This document shows positions 48,584 through 59,660 of a stretch of 64,000 nucleotides of DNA, piece after piece. Positions within the stretch are counted from its first letter, which is position 1. Each line of letters begins with the position of its first letter. This stretch comes from Plectrocnemia conspersa. Its lineage: Eukaryota > Arthropoda > Insecta > Trichoptera > Polycentropodidae. The DNA lies in contig VTFK01000529.1 of assembly GCA_009617715.1 (NCBI GenBank), positions 62,001-126,000 on the forward strand, written 5' to 3'. The translations under genes and the position numbers were made by a program. Below the pieces are notes generated by a model that was not told the DNA's origin, made no database searches, and saw only the letters and a list, made by a program, of their open reading frames with translations.

Positions 48584-50080
48584 AATAGAATCACTTTTTG
48601 TACTATCTGCTCCGAATGCATCTGTGAATTTAATGGATTAGAACTATTATTTGTCTTTAAGATTGTAGCGCTTGTAAACTATTAAAACCACTTAAAAAAC
48701 ATGTTATGCGAATTCTCAAAAAATCATCATATTTCTTGAGAAATGAAAAATCATAATTTTTCATTTATTTCTATTTTCGGAGATAATCATTAGCCATATC
48801 TCGATATTGCAAAACTCTACTCTTCTTTTACGAGTGAAGTTTTGATAGATCTGGTGTTAAAATTACTACTAAGTCATTCTTATTTGCATGATTTAAGGCA
48901 AAGTGAAATTGTAAAACATGTAGTAATAAGAGCGGTAATAATTATTAAATATTACAATGCTTTTATATCATTAGGAAAATTGCATATTCCTTAAAAAGTA
49001 TTACGGTAAAAATAAGCATTTTATTTAGAAAAGTTTTTCGAGCAAAGATTCGATAATAAAATATATAAAAGTCTTGATCTGGGTGGAAAAATTTTTTATT
49101 ACATTTTTATTTTAACAAATATATAGCTCTTCCTTTGTATTGTATATTTAAGTGGATTGTAAAATCTTATGGATATACGGAAACTAAAGATACTTACTTT
49201 AATTATTAAGCACAAATAATATATTTTCTAATTAAAATATAATAAAATGGTTGCAATTATCGGCTTAGTAAAAAAAATATTATATTTTAAAAGCTCCCTT
49301 ATTTAAATAAAACACGACGTAGAAAACAGCAAAAAATATGTTAATCTACTTTGAAGAAGTACGTAAAAATAAGAACATAAACACATAATAAAATTTTGAT
49401 TGCCTTATTACCAAAATATGCAATACTGCAACAATCTGATGGTTATTTTATATATATATATATATCTATATATTTATTTCATATTTTTCTATTCAATTCT
49501 CTGTACCAAATTAGTGATACAATTGCATACCTTTCCATAAAAACTCTTAAATCCACTTAATATTTTAGTGGAACCTGTATCTTAGTAATCTTTGACAATG
49601 CCTCCATAAAAAAAGATTTCTATGCAATACATTCACGTCTAACATATAATTATAAACCGAGAGATTCGATATGGTTTTTGTTTATTATATAAACAATAAA
49701 ATAAATTGACTAATGAACCACCTGTATGTAGATGTTTGGAATATAGTAATGTGAGCTTACGATAGGTTTTCACATCGATTGGCTGCAATATGGATATTGC
49801 GATAATTTGCATGACGATAAGCACTCATTGGGAATCACCTGTCGCAATTCATAAATGCAGTGGTTGAATTTCATAGATATAGTTCATGGAACAAATATCA
49901 GTTTATTATGTATTGATTTAATTTTTAGCTTGAATGACTTTTTTCGATGACGATTAAAATTTCACGTGGGGTTATTAGCGCCTAAGTCTCAATTGTGATA
50001 GACATTATCTGAAATTAAAATCTCGCAAAATAATATATTTATTTATATAGATTCCGTTAATGTATGCAAAGTTGCAAATG
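48584..50080. other. AT-rich DNA with a (TA)n microsatellite
   Basis: Mostly AT-rich. A (TA)n tract lies at about 49448-49474. A small inverted pair, AAAACTCTACTC and GAGTGAAGTTTT, lies at 48813-48845. No gene recognised. Confidence 0.4.
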
Positions 50081-51430
50081 CGTGTATGCGTGTGTTCGAA
50101 ATATGCCTAGTGTGTGTAATCCTAGCAAGTTTGGCAAGCTCGGTAATAGATTCTGTGCGGGATGAGGTTGGAGGGTTGAAGACTTAATTCATGCCCAGCA
50201 TCCCCCATGGATCACCTTTGTTAATAGCCTTCTCGATAGGCGGAGGTGATCTCGGAGGTTTCGTCGCCTACTTTATTAGCGGTGGTATTAACTATATAAT
50301 ATTCTTTGAAGTTTTCTTTAACAACAAAAATATATTATCATTTATAATAGAACATTTTTTTACTAATATGCAGATTTAAGTGTCGATACTATTTAAATAC
50401 TGTTTATATTTGATAATAAACAAAGTTGCGTTTATTATAGTATGGAGTTTTAAATTGAAACTGATTTCGTGTTTTATTTAGTTCATACAATTTTAAAAAC
50501 AGCATTAAATACATTGAGTCAACTTTAAAATCATTAATGAGATATATATCTTAAAAATGTTCTACGTGATTTATATGTTACTTTTTAAATTGCTACAGTA
50601 CTACAATATCTTTAAAGAGGTATAAATATTTACGTCTTTTATTTTGATTAAAATATGAATTACTTAAGTAATTAAAATATATTTTTTATTCATGCACCCT
50701 AAAAATATTTATTTCACTTATCGCACACACAAAAAATAGGTCAGCGCTTATATACATATTTCGTAGTGCAAACGCCCTAAACAAGCTCTGCTTTCAAACA
50801 CGGCTCGCATACGAATTTGATACTTAGCGAGTCCCAGCTTGCAGGGCACCTGGCGAGATAAGACACGTCTGAGGGTCTGAAACGGACCTCGACCCCACTC
50901 TATTCACGGCCTGAATAATGACCCAACAGATCGCGTTAATGGATCGCCATCGGCTGTTTAAGATGTCAGCCGGGGCGTGGATGTAACGACTCCATGTAAC
51001 CTAACGTTTCATCGCACCCGTGCCTGCCTGAGATTAGCAACGCCAAAATCAAACTGTAGGAGGTCTGAAAGGGGGAGTTATGTGCGTAACGATGATGCGG
51101 GAAATCATTCGGAACGAACGAGAGAATGATCCATGGGGAGACTCCCGAGGGAAAATTCGTTTTCGGTCACGACGGCGCCTCATGACCCAGAATAAATGGA
51201 AAATTTATCGGGTGGAGGCACAACAAGTTAATATTTGCGAAAGAGGATCTGTGCGAAATACGTGTATGATGGATGTCGGCTAGAGTGCGTGTCGCAACGT
51301 AAAACGTTAATATTCTGCAATTTGATCTATGTGTCTCTTTGTATGGATACATTTCGTAAATGTGACCGTTTTGTTTAGCCATGTCAAAGATGTCTCTATA
51401 ATAAATCATTGAACAATGATGAAAAGGAAA
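50081..51430. other. Moderate-GC islands
   Basis: Blocks at about 50090-50290 and 50745-51420 are GC-richer with CpG words. Frames of 60-80 codons are open on both strands with no motif. Candidate conserved non-coding DNA. Confidence 0.3.
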
Positions 51431-52280
51431 ATATTATATTTATTTTCACGTAAAATATATATGTATATATAATAAATATTAAAGGGAAAAGTATTCAAGT
51501 AATTGATCAATAGTAACACGATATCTCTATCACTAAAAATACATTTTTTTTATAATATACACATCATGTATTTTCAACATAAATTTAATAATCACTAATA
51601 CCTATGAGAAAAATAAACTGATTTTCGTGTGGCCTGGCAAATTAAAGGTACTCGTTCCTATTATATATATTAAAAATACATTTTATAATTTTTGTTGAAA
51701 AAAAAATTTTTACTAAAAAATATTTTTAAATACACAAAATCTCATATACAAATTAAATTATTATTTACCACAATTTAAAATTGCTCAAAAAGTGTGGCTC
51801 AAAACAATTTCGCTCAGAATATTTAATTTTTTTATTTTAAAAGAAAATATATGTTTATTTAACATACATACATCTGAGCTAAGTTGTAAATTTCAACGTA
51901 CAATTAAAAATATATTATATAATCGAAGAAACCAGACATTGATGTCATTAATTAAATATTTGCAAAATTCAAAATCTTTCACTAGTCAAAAAAATAATGA
52001 AGTCTAGCTATTCTTCAAAAACAAAAAGATATAAAATGGGGAAAGAAATTATTCGCAGATTGTTTAATGGCTCGACGACTCTATTAAATCATTAGAATCC
52101 ATTGAATAAATTAAAAAATTATCATTGGCGCAACGATAAGAATAATAATTTTTTTAAGCCTTAGAGAGAATAGTGTAAAAACCAACAACGTACGGATTAA
52201 TGGAAAAATAATTAAAATATTGTAATCCACGAGTAAGAGAACGAATAACTTACAGTGTATATTTGAAGCCTTGATATAAA
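51431..52280. other. AT-rich non-coding DNA
   Basis: AT-rich with homopolymer runs. Nothing recognised. Confidence 0.35.
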
Positions 52281-52284
52281 TTAT

Positions 52285-52390
52285 CCCAGATATGCCCAAG
52301 AAATGTTGTTCTCTTAAAATTTAATTTATAAATAAAAAACAGTGGCACGAGTTTAGTGGCCTACCCATGGGACAGTGGGCATATCTGGGT
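52285..52390. repeat. 14-bp perfect inverted repeat with 78-base spacer
   Basis: CCCAGATATGCCCA (52285-52298) and TGGGCATATCTGGG (52377-52390) are exact reverse complements. A second inverted pair lies partly inside and beyond it: CAGTGGCAC (52341-52349) and GTGCCACACTG (about 52451-52461). Either could be the end of a small decayed transposon, but no target duplication is visible. Confidence 0.6.
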
Positions 52391-53455
52391 TAAACCAATA
52401 TCAACACAAAATTATTTAAAATAAATCACTAGAGAAGATCGAACTTCTGTGCCACACTGACGAATCAGCGACTGTCCTTAAAAGAGAAAGCGAGACAACG
52501 AAGTACACGCTACATCGCTTCTCCCTCTCATATACATGTACACGCACACAATAACAAACCGGCATCCTTATCCCGAGCATACTCTACTAAAACGATAAAA
52601 GTGAAAGACGAATATATATACACAATATACGTATATTAAATTAATTTGATACTGTTGATTATGTTTTAATCTTGAGGAATATATAACGATAACAAAGTTT
52701 TTCTTAGTATGTTATATAATTAATTTTTGAGTAACGCATTTTTTTCTTTCTGTAATTGTTTTTTTTTATTTTTAAAATATTATTTGTAGCTAGACGTACT
52801 ATTAATTTGAGACTATGTTTTACAAAATATGTTTTACAATATATTTTGGAGTGATGCACTTTTTTCTTAGTATAAATATAAATTTTTATCATCACTTTTA
52901 AATACTACTTATATAAGAGACTAATCTGAATATTAAAATATTTGTTGTTTTATAAATATTCGTTACTCGAATATTTGTCCAACAATTCGTAAAATATTAC
53001 TTTATATTTGTAGTGAAATATGAATAAATACTTGCTCTCTAAAACAGCAAAAAAAACTTTAAAAATACAGTTATGTATTTAAACAAATTATGTATTCTTT
53101 TTTTTTGTTTTTTGTGTATCGCTCCATTATCTACTCTGTTCCTTTTTAGTTTTACAAAATTCACCTTTTTCTATGTTATTTATTTCATGAACTGATCATT
53201 ACAACTAATATCCGATAATCAAAATAATAAAAAAATTAACACTTTATAACTGCAGAAATTCAATAAATTTCTCATATTTTAGGTAAGAATATTTTGCAAC
53301 TGTGGATTTTACAAAAGCTTGTATTTATTTTTTTATTTAAGTTTAATCAATACGAACAATGTTTAATTGCAACAATAAAATAACTTAATAGACTACACAA
53401 AAATTGACAGATATTTACGAATAAACATAAAAAACAATAATTTAAATAATGATAC
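52391..53455. other. Short GC-richer block, then AT-rich DNA
   Basis: 52440-52600 is GC-richer. The remainder is AT-rich with long T runs. No gene recognised. Confidence 0.35.
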
Positions 53456-54395
53456 ATAGAACTTTCCCGATCAGTATTTCGTTCCTTAACAATGACTCAC
53501 TTATACGGGAATGATTTAATCAATGTCATCCCTTAGTCATACAATCATGAGTCAGTCCTTTATCAAAATGAGGAAAGGGTTTTCCGGCAAAGTATCACGT
53601 AAAGCGCATTTGGAGTGGCTGCTCTCGCGCGTTTTTCCCGGAAAATCTTCAGCGGCCAACAACACACAAGGAACAAAGAGTAATAGCGCATTATGATTTA
53701 GTGTCGATATATCACGGGTCCCTGTCCCTGTTGGCCCCTAGGGGCTGCGGGCCCCGGCAGATCGATGGGGCCGTTAGGAGGGCCCGTAATGAGGCCGACT
53801 TAAGCTCGCAATCTCGGCTAGATGTTTACGAATGGCCCTTTGTATCCTCTGCCACTTTCTACGAAATGCAATTTTACGCTTTAACGCCGTGCATTATAAA
53901 TACTAAATTATATGTAACATAAATTCATTTATTTAAACAAAAAAAAAAAAAAACTTTAATAGATTCATCAAATGCATTGAAAAATATATTAAATTTTGAT
54001 TATGCTCACAAAATGTAATGATTTATACATATTTATATTTATATCTCTTGTATTTAATTCACATTATTATTGATTATAATCTAATAATAAATGGATTATG
54101 ATATCGTTAAAAGAAACTTCTTTGTGGAAAAAAACGCTGTTACAGGATCGGCGTGAAATGAGTCGGAAGCCGTTAGGTTCACATAAAAATTATATGATGC
54201 TTATATATATTTTTTTCATCGATGGGTCTAAGGGAAAGCGGCCGTTTTCATACTTATCAGCGATGAAATTTCCATCACAATGAAGAAAAATGTCCTGGCG
54301 GATAAATGGAGGCACCTCGGGCCGTAAAACCTAACACACGACACTCGGCCGCTATTTATTTTATCGCACATATACACAAATAACGCGGTATCTAC
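53456..54395. other. Moderate-GC islands
   Basis: Blocks at about 53470-53900 and 54100-54390. The first includes a GGCCCCTAGGGGCTGCGGGC stretch (53734-53753) that contains the palindrome GCCCCTAGGGGC. A 73-codon + frame (53701-53922) shows no family. Candidate conserved non-coding DNA. Confidence 0.3.
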
Positions 54396-55338
54396 GCTTC
54401 GACATTTTTTTTTAGAATTATAATAATGATTATGTAGCAAGATTGATACATTTGATATATCAAAATCAGATAATTTTTAAGCAAAACTCACAGACTCCAA
54501 TACTGTTTAGTTAATGATTATGTAAGTAATTGTGCTACATTACATATGATATGTTATAAACTATTATCCAACAATACAAATAATATTATAGAATTTTTCA
54601 AAAGATGATTTAAAACATTGTTTAAATATATTAATTTTCCTCAAAGCTTTTTCTACGATTATATTAATTTTTTTAGATTCCTTTAAATGCTATTAAAAAT
54701 TATTATCTCATATTGTACTATTGTTTATACTTTATTTAAGGTTATATCGTATTTAAAAATAAACGATGTTTTGAATGAACTATAAATAATGTATTCAACT
54801 GTTAGTATAGTGAAAATTTTGAAAAAATCAATAAAATTTCAGTTAACTCAAGCCGCTTTAACCGAATAGACAAATTTCTGGAAATCAATGGTATTCTTTA
54901 AATAAGTACATTTTTGTGTTCAATGCATTTTCGACCAATCGCGTTTAATTGCAGTGTTTGTACAAAATTTTCTATTGTGCCATGATAATTCGCTTGAAAA
55001 CAGATAATAAGGATCTGAACTAAATAACTGATAGCTTATTCTTTTAATGTCTTATAACATTTATATAGTGCTACTGACATTGATTTTTCAATCGAAAAAA
55101 CTGATTCCATAATCATTTATTGACATAAGCATCGCTCTTATTTTTAAACCGTTTTTTTTTTAAATTTATTACTTAAATATATTTTAAAACATTTTCTTAA
55201 AAACATAGTGGTGCAGTCTAAATAATTTAAAAAATATTATCTACATACCATTATTTTTAAGTTTATTAAAAAAATCTCTGCTGAACGCTATGTTAAAAAA
55301 ATCATCGCTCGAATGTTTCATTCCAGTTTTCAGAAAAA
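54396..55338. other. AT-rich non-coding DNA
   Basis: Nothing recognised beyond AT-rich sequence. Confidence 0.35.
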
Positions 55339-55560
55339 CGAAATTTTAGATAGTTTCAAGTTTTTAAAATATGTAAGAATAGACTCATTTTGAATTAGGT
55401 TTTGTATGTTATACATATGTATATGTACATCTTTTTTCTTAACAGATATATTAAATTGCTGATTTTTATTTAAAAGTTTTCATAATTTTAGTACTAGTCT
55501 GAGCTTAATAATGTTAATAATATTAGATAATCACGAAATTAATTTCGTTTTAATGCTTTT
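55339..55560 (+). repeat. Copy 1 of a local duplication (uninterrupted)
   Basis: From GAAATTTTAGATAGTTT through AAGAATAGACTCATTTT, the GTTATACATATGTATATG run and CTGAGCTTAATAATG to about 55560, this segment matches 55629-55721 followed directly by 56764-56900. It keeps ATATGTAC (55421-55428) once, at the exact place where copy 2 carries a transposon. Confidence 0.85.
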
Positions 55561-55721
55561 TTTGAGTCCATAGGTTCCAAAAAAGGCATTAATTAAAAAA
55601 TTTTAGAAATAAAAATTTAAATTAATTAGAAATTTTATTATAGATAGTTAATTTTTTTTAAATATATAAGAATAGACTCATTTTAAATTATGTTTTATAT
55701 GTTATACATATGTATATGTAC

Positions 55722-56755
55722 TAGAGATTCTGAAGTCCCGGGTTTTTTCGATTCCCGGACTCGAGACCCAAATTTTTAAAGTCCCGGGAATTCCCGGGAC
55801 TCGAGACTTTGATTATTTTTCTTATAATCACGAAAAAAAATATGTTAAAAAATTATCTTAATATTATTAACTTTAATTAACTTATTATTATTAACTTTAA
55901 TTAATTTATTATTATTAACTTAAATTATTTGTGTTATAGGTACGATAGGTGAAAATTTATTGAAGCAATTTAAAAACACTTTATTCGATATTTATTTAAA
56001 TTTAATTTATTACAATTTTTTTAATCGAAATATTTATATCAATATTAAGTTAAAACCTTTACTTTTGTAAGGAAAAATATGTTTTTAAAAACACCAAGGC
56101 GTTTAATGATGAATCACATAGCCTGTTCCTGGTTTTTGTGCCAAATATTCCAGATGTAGAAAAAATGATGTTGGCTTAATTGTAAGCAATGATTTGAATA
56201 AAAGCTCTAGATTCGGAGTTCGCTTGATAGTTGAATCTAATATCTGAAAACTCCTTTTTTTAAAGTTGATTTTTTTATTTCTAGTCGTTGAAATATTTTG
56301 GTGGTTCGTGCGACAGAGTTGTGTTGATTTCAAATATTTTTTTTAAAAAGAAATTAACAATAATTTCGGAAGTTAATAAAGTGGCATCTCGACGACTTAG
56401 AGCTTCAACTGCCAGTTTTATAGGAGTGAGTACTTCACAAATATTTTTCAACACGTGAATGTTCGATTCATTCCAAATTTGGCCGATGCCAAGATCAATT
56501 AATGATTTTCTAATGCAATTTCGTAACTTTCAAAATCTCGAGATCACGGGTAATAAGGAATTCTATCTTGTCTTCATATCGAGACATAAATTAAGCTCGA
56601 CATCAAATTCGCCCTTTACATATTTTTGTAAAATTGCACTTCGGAAAGTCTCGAGTCCCGGGTTATTAATTTTTAAATTCCCGGGACTCGAGACAGCAAA
56701 AAATCTTTCAATTCTCGGGAATAAATTCCCGGGTTGTCTCGACACAGAATCCCTA
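55722..56755 (-). mobile_element. hAT transposon with CCCGGG-rich ends, defective
   Basis: A 1,034-bp element is flanked by exact 8-bp duplications ATATGTAC (55714-55721 and 56756-56763). The tips are imperfect inverted repeats: TAGAGATTCTG at the left, CAGAATCCCTA at the right. Both subterminal regions (55735-55815 and 56645-56740) are dense in TCCCGGGA and ACTCGAGAC words. The - strand interior holds broken hAT transposase coding sequence. The uninterrupted copy at 55339-55560 confirms the insertion boundaries. Confidence 0.93.
56059..56500 (-). pseudogene. hAT transposase C-terminal half, broken
   Basis: Reading leftward: DLGIGQIWNES, then LKNICEVLTPIKLAVEALS and RRDATLLTSEI (about 56350-56495), the region preceding the hAT C-terminal domain. 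Next comes a frame (56333-56103) containing RTPNLELLFKSLLTIKPTS. After a deletion of a few codons with a frame shift, where the SER of the SERxFS motif should be, it resumes as FSTSGIFGTKTRNRLCDSS and LNALVFLKTYF, ending with a TAA at 56059-56061. The N-terminal zinc finger and the first catalytic residues are missing. Confidence 0.85.
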
Positions 56756-56930
56756 ATATGTACATATTTTTTCTTAACATGTGTATTAAATTGCTCATTT
56801 TTTTAATGGGTTTCTTAATTTTAGTTATAGTCTGAGCTTAATAATGTGTTATTTAACCAAATAATAATAATATTAGGTAATCCTGAAATTATTCTGGTTA
56901 TTAAATAAAACTAAAAAATCACTTTTCAAT

Positions 56931-58170
56931 TTTTGTTTTTATTTTAATGATTAAAAATATGTTTTCCATTTAAACGTATAACATTCTTCCACCACGTCAT
57001 TATTTTTTTAATTCCATTACCATAAAATGTTTAAGGTTTATTCAAAATATTCCGAAAGCTCCTTTTTTACATTGTCTGCATTTTTATTTTTTATGTCTAT
57101 TAAATCGGACTGGTTTAGTTTCTCGGTTGATAGCTTAAGTAAGGTTTGTTTTCATTTATGTTTATCTTTGCTGGTCTCCTTCATCTAGGACTATTCTTGT
57201 TATCGTTTTTTTTAAATAAATTCATATAACATGCAATTTTGTAAAAAAAAAATCGTTTGGTAAAAATTCTGCAATCATAAATTTCGAGGCCCATTTTTTT
57301 TTTGAATATCAGAATGTCAGGTCCAGATGTGTATTAGCGCAGATATAATAAAATACATAGGTATTAATGGTCAAAGCATGACTGACTAATATAACTTACA
57401 TTAAAAAAAAAACGACTGATTTCGAAATGATATAATATTTAAATAAAATTAAAAAATACTCTTAGCTAATAATTTTACTATTACAGTATAAGTATTTTTA
57501 AAATTAAAACCAGTGAAAAGTGCGTGTTAAAAATCATTTTCTGTGCGAATTAAATAAAGTGTACTCAAAAAATTAGAAAACTGCTGATGATGCCAGGACC
57601 ATCTTGGCGAAATAAAGAGACTAACTCAAAAAAGAAAAAACGCGAGCTAAAACACGTAAATTCAATTTTTATATATATATTTTTAATTTAATTATGAATG
57701 AAAAAAAATAAGTAATAGATATATGCAATACTAACATTGTTTTAATTTTAAATAATTACTCTTATGCTTGAAAATCAATTGGGTACATTTAAAGTGTTTC
57801 ATCATGAAAAGATTTTTGTTAATTAATACTTTATTTTATATTTTTTCAACGGATACGATATTTTATTTAAATACAAAAAAAATCATTTACGTAATTAACT
57901 AATTAGATTCAAAACCAAATGGTTGTCCTGTTTATCAGATATTTTAATATAATATGTTCAACTTGGAACATTAATCAAATTACTATGTAATATATATAAC
58001 AATGGATTATGATTTCTATGTAATATTACATACATCATTAATTATAAATTTTATTAACAAAAAATGTAATCAACCAATGAGCTTTTATTTATTATCTAAC
58101 CATTTATTTGAATATTTAATTAAAAATATGTAATATAATATAATTTATAATAAAAAAAAAAATTTTCATT
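56931..58170. other. AT-rich desert
   Basis: AT-rich sequence with A and T runs and no recognised gene or repeat. Confidence 0.4.
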
Positions 58171-59660
58171 GCAGGTAATGCCGTTTACAACCAAAGTTCA
58201 ACTCAGCACGTCGATAAGTACAATTTCTGTCATACTAACGTAGCTTTTCGCATTTTCCAATTACCGTCGCCGGGCAACAAACGATTTTCCCCTATCAAAA
58301 ACGGCAGTCGGGCGAAATAAAAACTAACAGTTGTCGTAACGATATTATACCAGACAGACTGTAAAGCAAATAATCGGCTCAATTTCAAGCACAAACCACC
58401 CCTGTCGTGCTGTTTTGCATAAAATCAATTTTCACCAAGGGCCAATAATATTACCACTATGATAATATACAATCTGATGCACTTTTTTATAGTTACGCCA
58501 TTGAGCTTTGCGTAGTCGACATTATTTTCATCCAAGTATCGGCGTTTTTATGAGTTTTTCTTTTATTGTCGGCAGTAAATTATATTTGACTTGTGTAATG
58601 TCGTAAAATCTTGTGTAAGCGTTGCTAAGCGAATTGTTTCTCGCGACGATCGAGTGTGTGCTTAGTCGATAATGTATTATTTGATTTGCCTGTAATAAAA
58701 AAAACGCACTCTAAGACCATTGTAATAAAAAAGGTTCTGTTAAGGGGCATTTAATTTTGATTAGAATGGTTACGATGTTCTCTTTACTAATTGTAGCAAA
58801 ATAAATGTTTTATTGTATAAATTCTAAGAAGTCTCGGGAATCAAAACTTGGTGTTTAAAAAATATTTTCTAAGAAACGATAATGACGTTTATTGCGATTT
58901 CCAAAAGCATCTATTTCGAGAAATCCCAAAGCAGAATCCAATCCATTATATTCTTAACAAACTTGCTCAAATTTTAACTTACCGTTGACACTATCGCCCC
59001 CTTCTTGCCAACAACGTTATTATATCTGCTGTCTGAAAGTCTGAAAAGTTAATATTTCAGACGGCGACCACCGCCGCAAATACTGCCAGATTACATGTCT
59101 GACATCCAGAGCCGTCTGACTACCTTGCACATGACAGCTTGTCCACAACCGACCGATATCCAAACTCATGTTATGTACTCATTATATACAACCAAGATGA
59201 CCAGTTTCGATAATCGTCAGACGGAAAATTACATACACAATAGAAAAATTCTCGGTTGTCCGCCGACAAATAATATAAAATGGGGGAAAATGGAAAACGG
59301 AATAGCGACCCCTCGTCGTACGATGCCCAGAAAAGGGAAAAACACAATGCTCGAGTATTTTATTTCCGTTTCCATTCTACGTACGGTCTGTGTTGCAGAT
59401 TTTCTGCGTCCATTGTTGTTGTTTTTTTAGCCCCCCGCAGTCCGTATTTAACAAATCCTCTCCGACCAAAAGAATTAAACCGCCCCTCCGAGACCGCAGG
59501 ACGAATTCTTTTTGAATACTCTTTAAAACGCCTAATTGTATTCTCAGTCGTGTTTTACTGTATATACGTATTTATATACATTTGTTGGAGTCTCGCTCTT
59601 ACACGTTTAACGCCAGCTTTAATTAAATTATGTTTCCTAGACTAAATGTCAAAATACTTA
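58171..59660. other. Moderate-GC islands
   Basis: Blocks at about 58185-58680 and 58940-59640. The longest frames (111 and 121 codons, + strand, overlapping at 59095-59645) have no recognisable motif. An acceptor-like TTTTCATTGCAG ends at 58174 and is followed by 22 open codons and a stop, without other support. Candidate conserved non-coding DNA. Confidence 0.3.

Larger units (their letters stand above)
55629..56900 (+). repeat. Copy 2 of the local duplication, split by a hAT insertion
   Basis: The left part (55629-55721) and the right part (56756-about 56900) align with copy 1 when the element between them and one 8-bp duplicate are removed. Downstream similarity fades after the CTGAGCTTAATAATG block. 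The copies lie about 290 bp apart, so this is a tandem duplication older than the insertion. Confidence 0.8.

Noticed and set aside
58175..58243. Possible terminal exon after TTTTCATTGCAG
   Set aside because: Only 22 codons plus stop, no recognisable sequence, and the first bases after the acceptor are GTAATG, itself donor-like.
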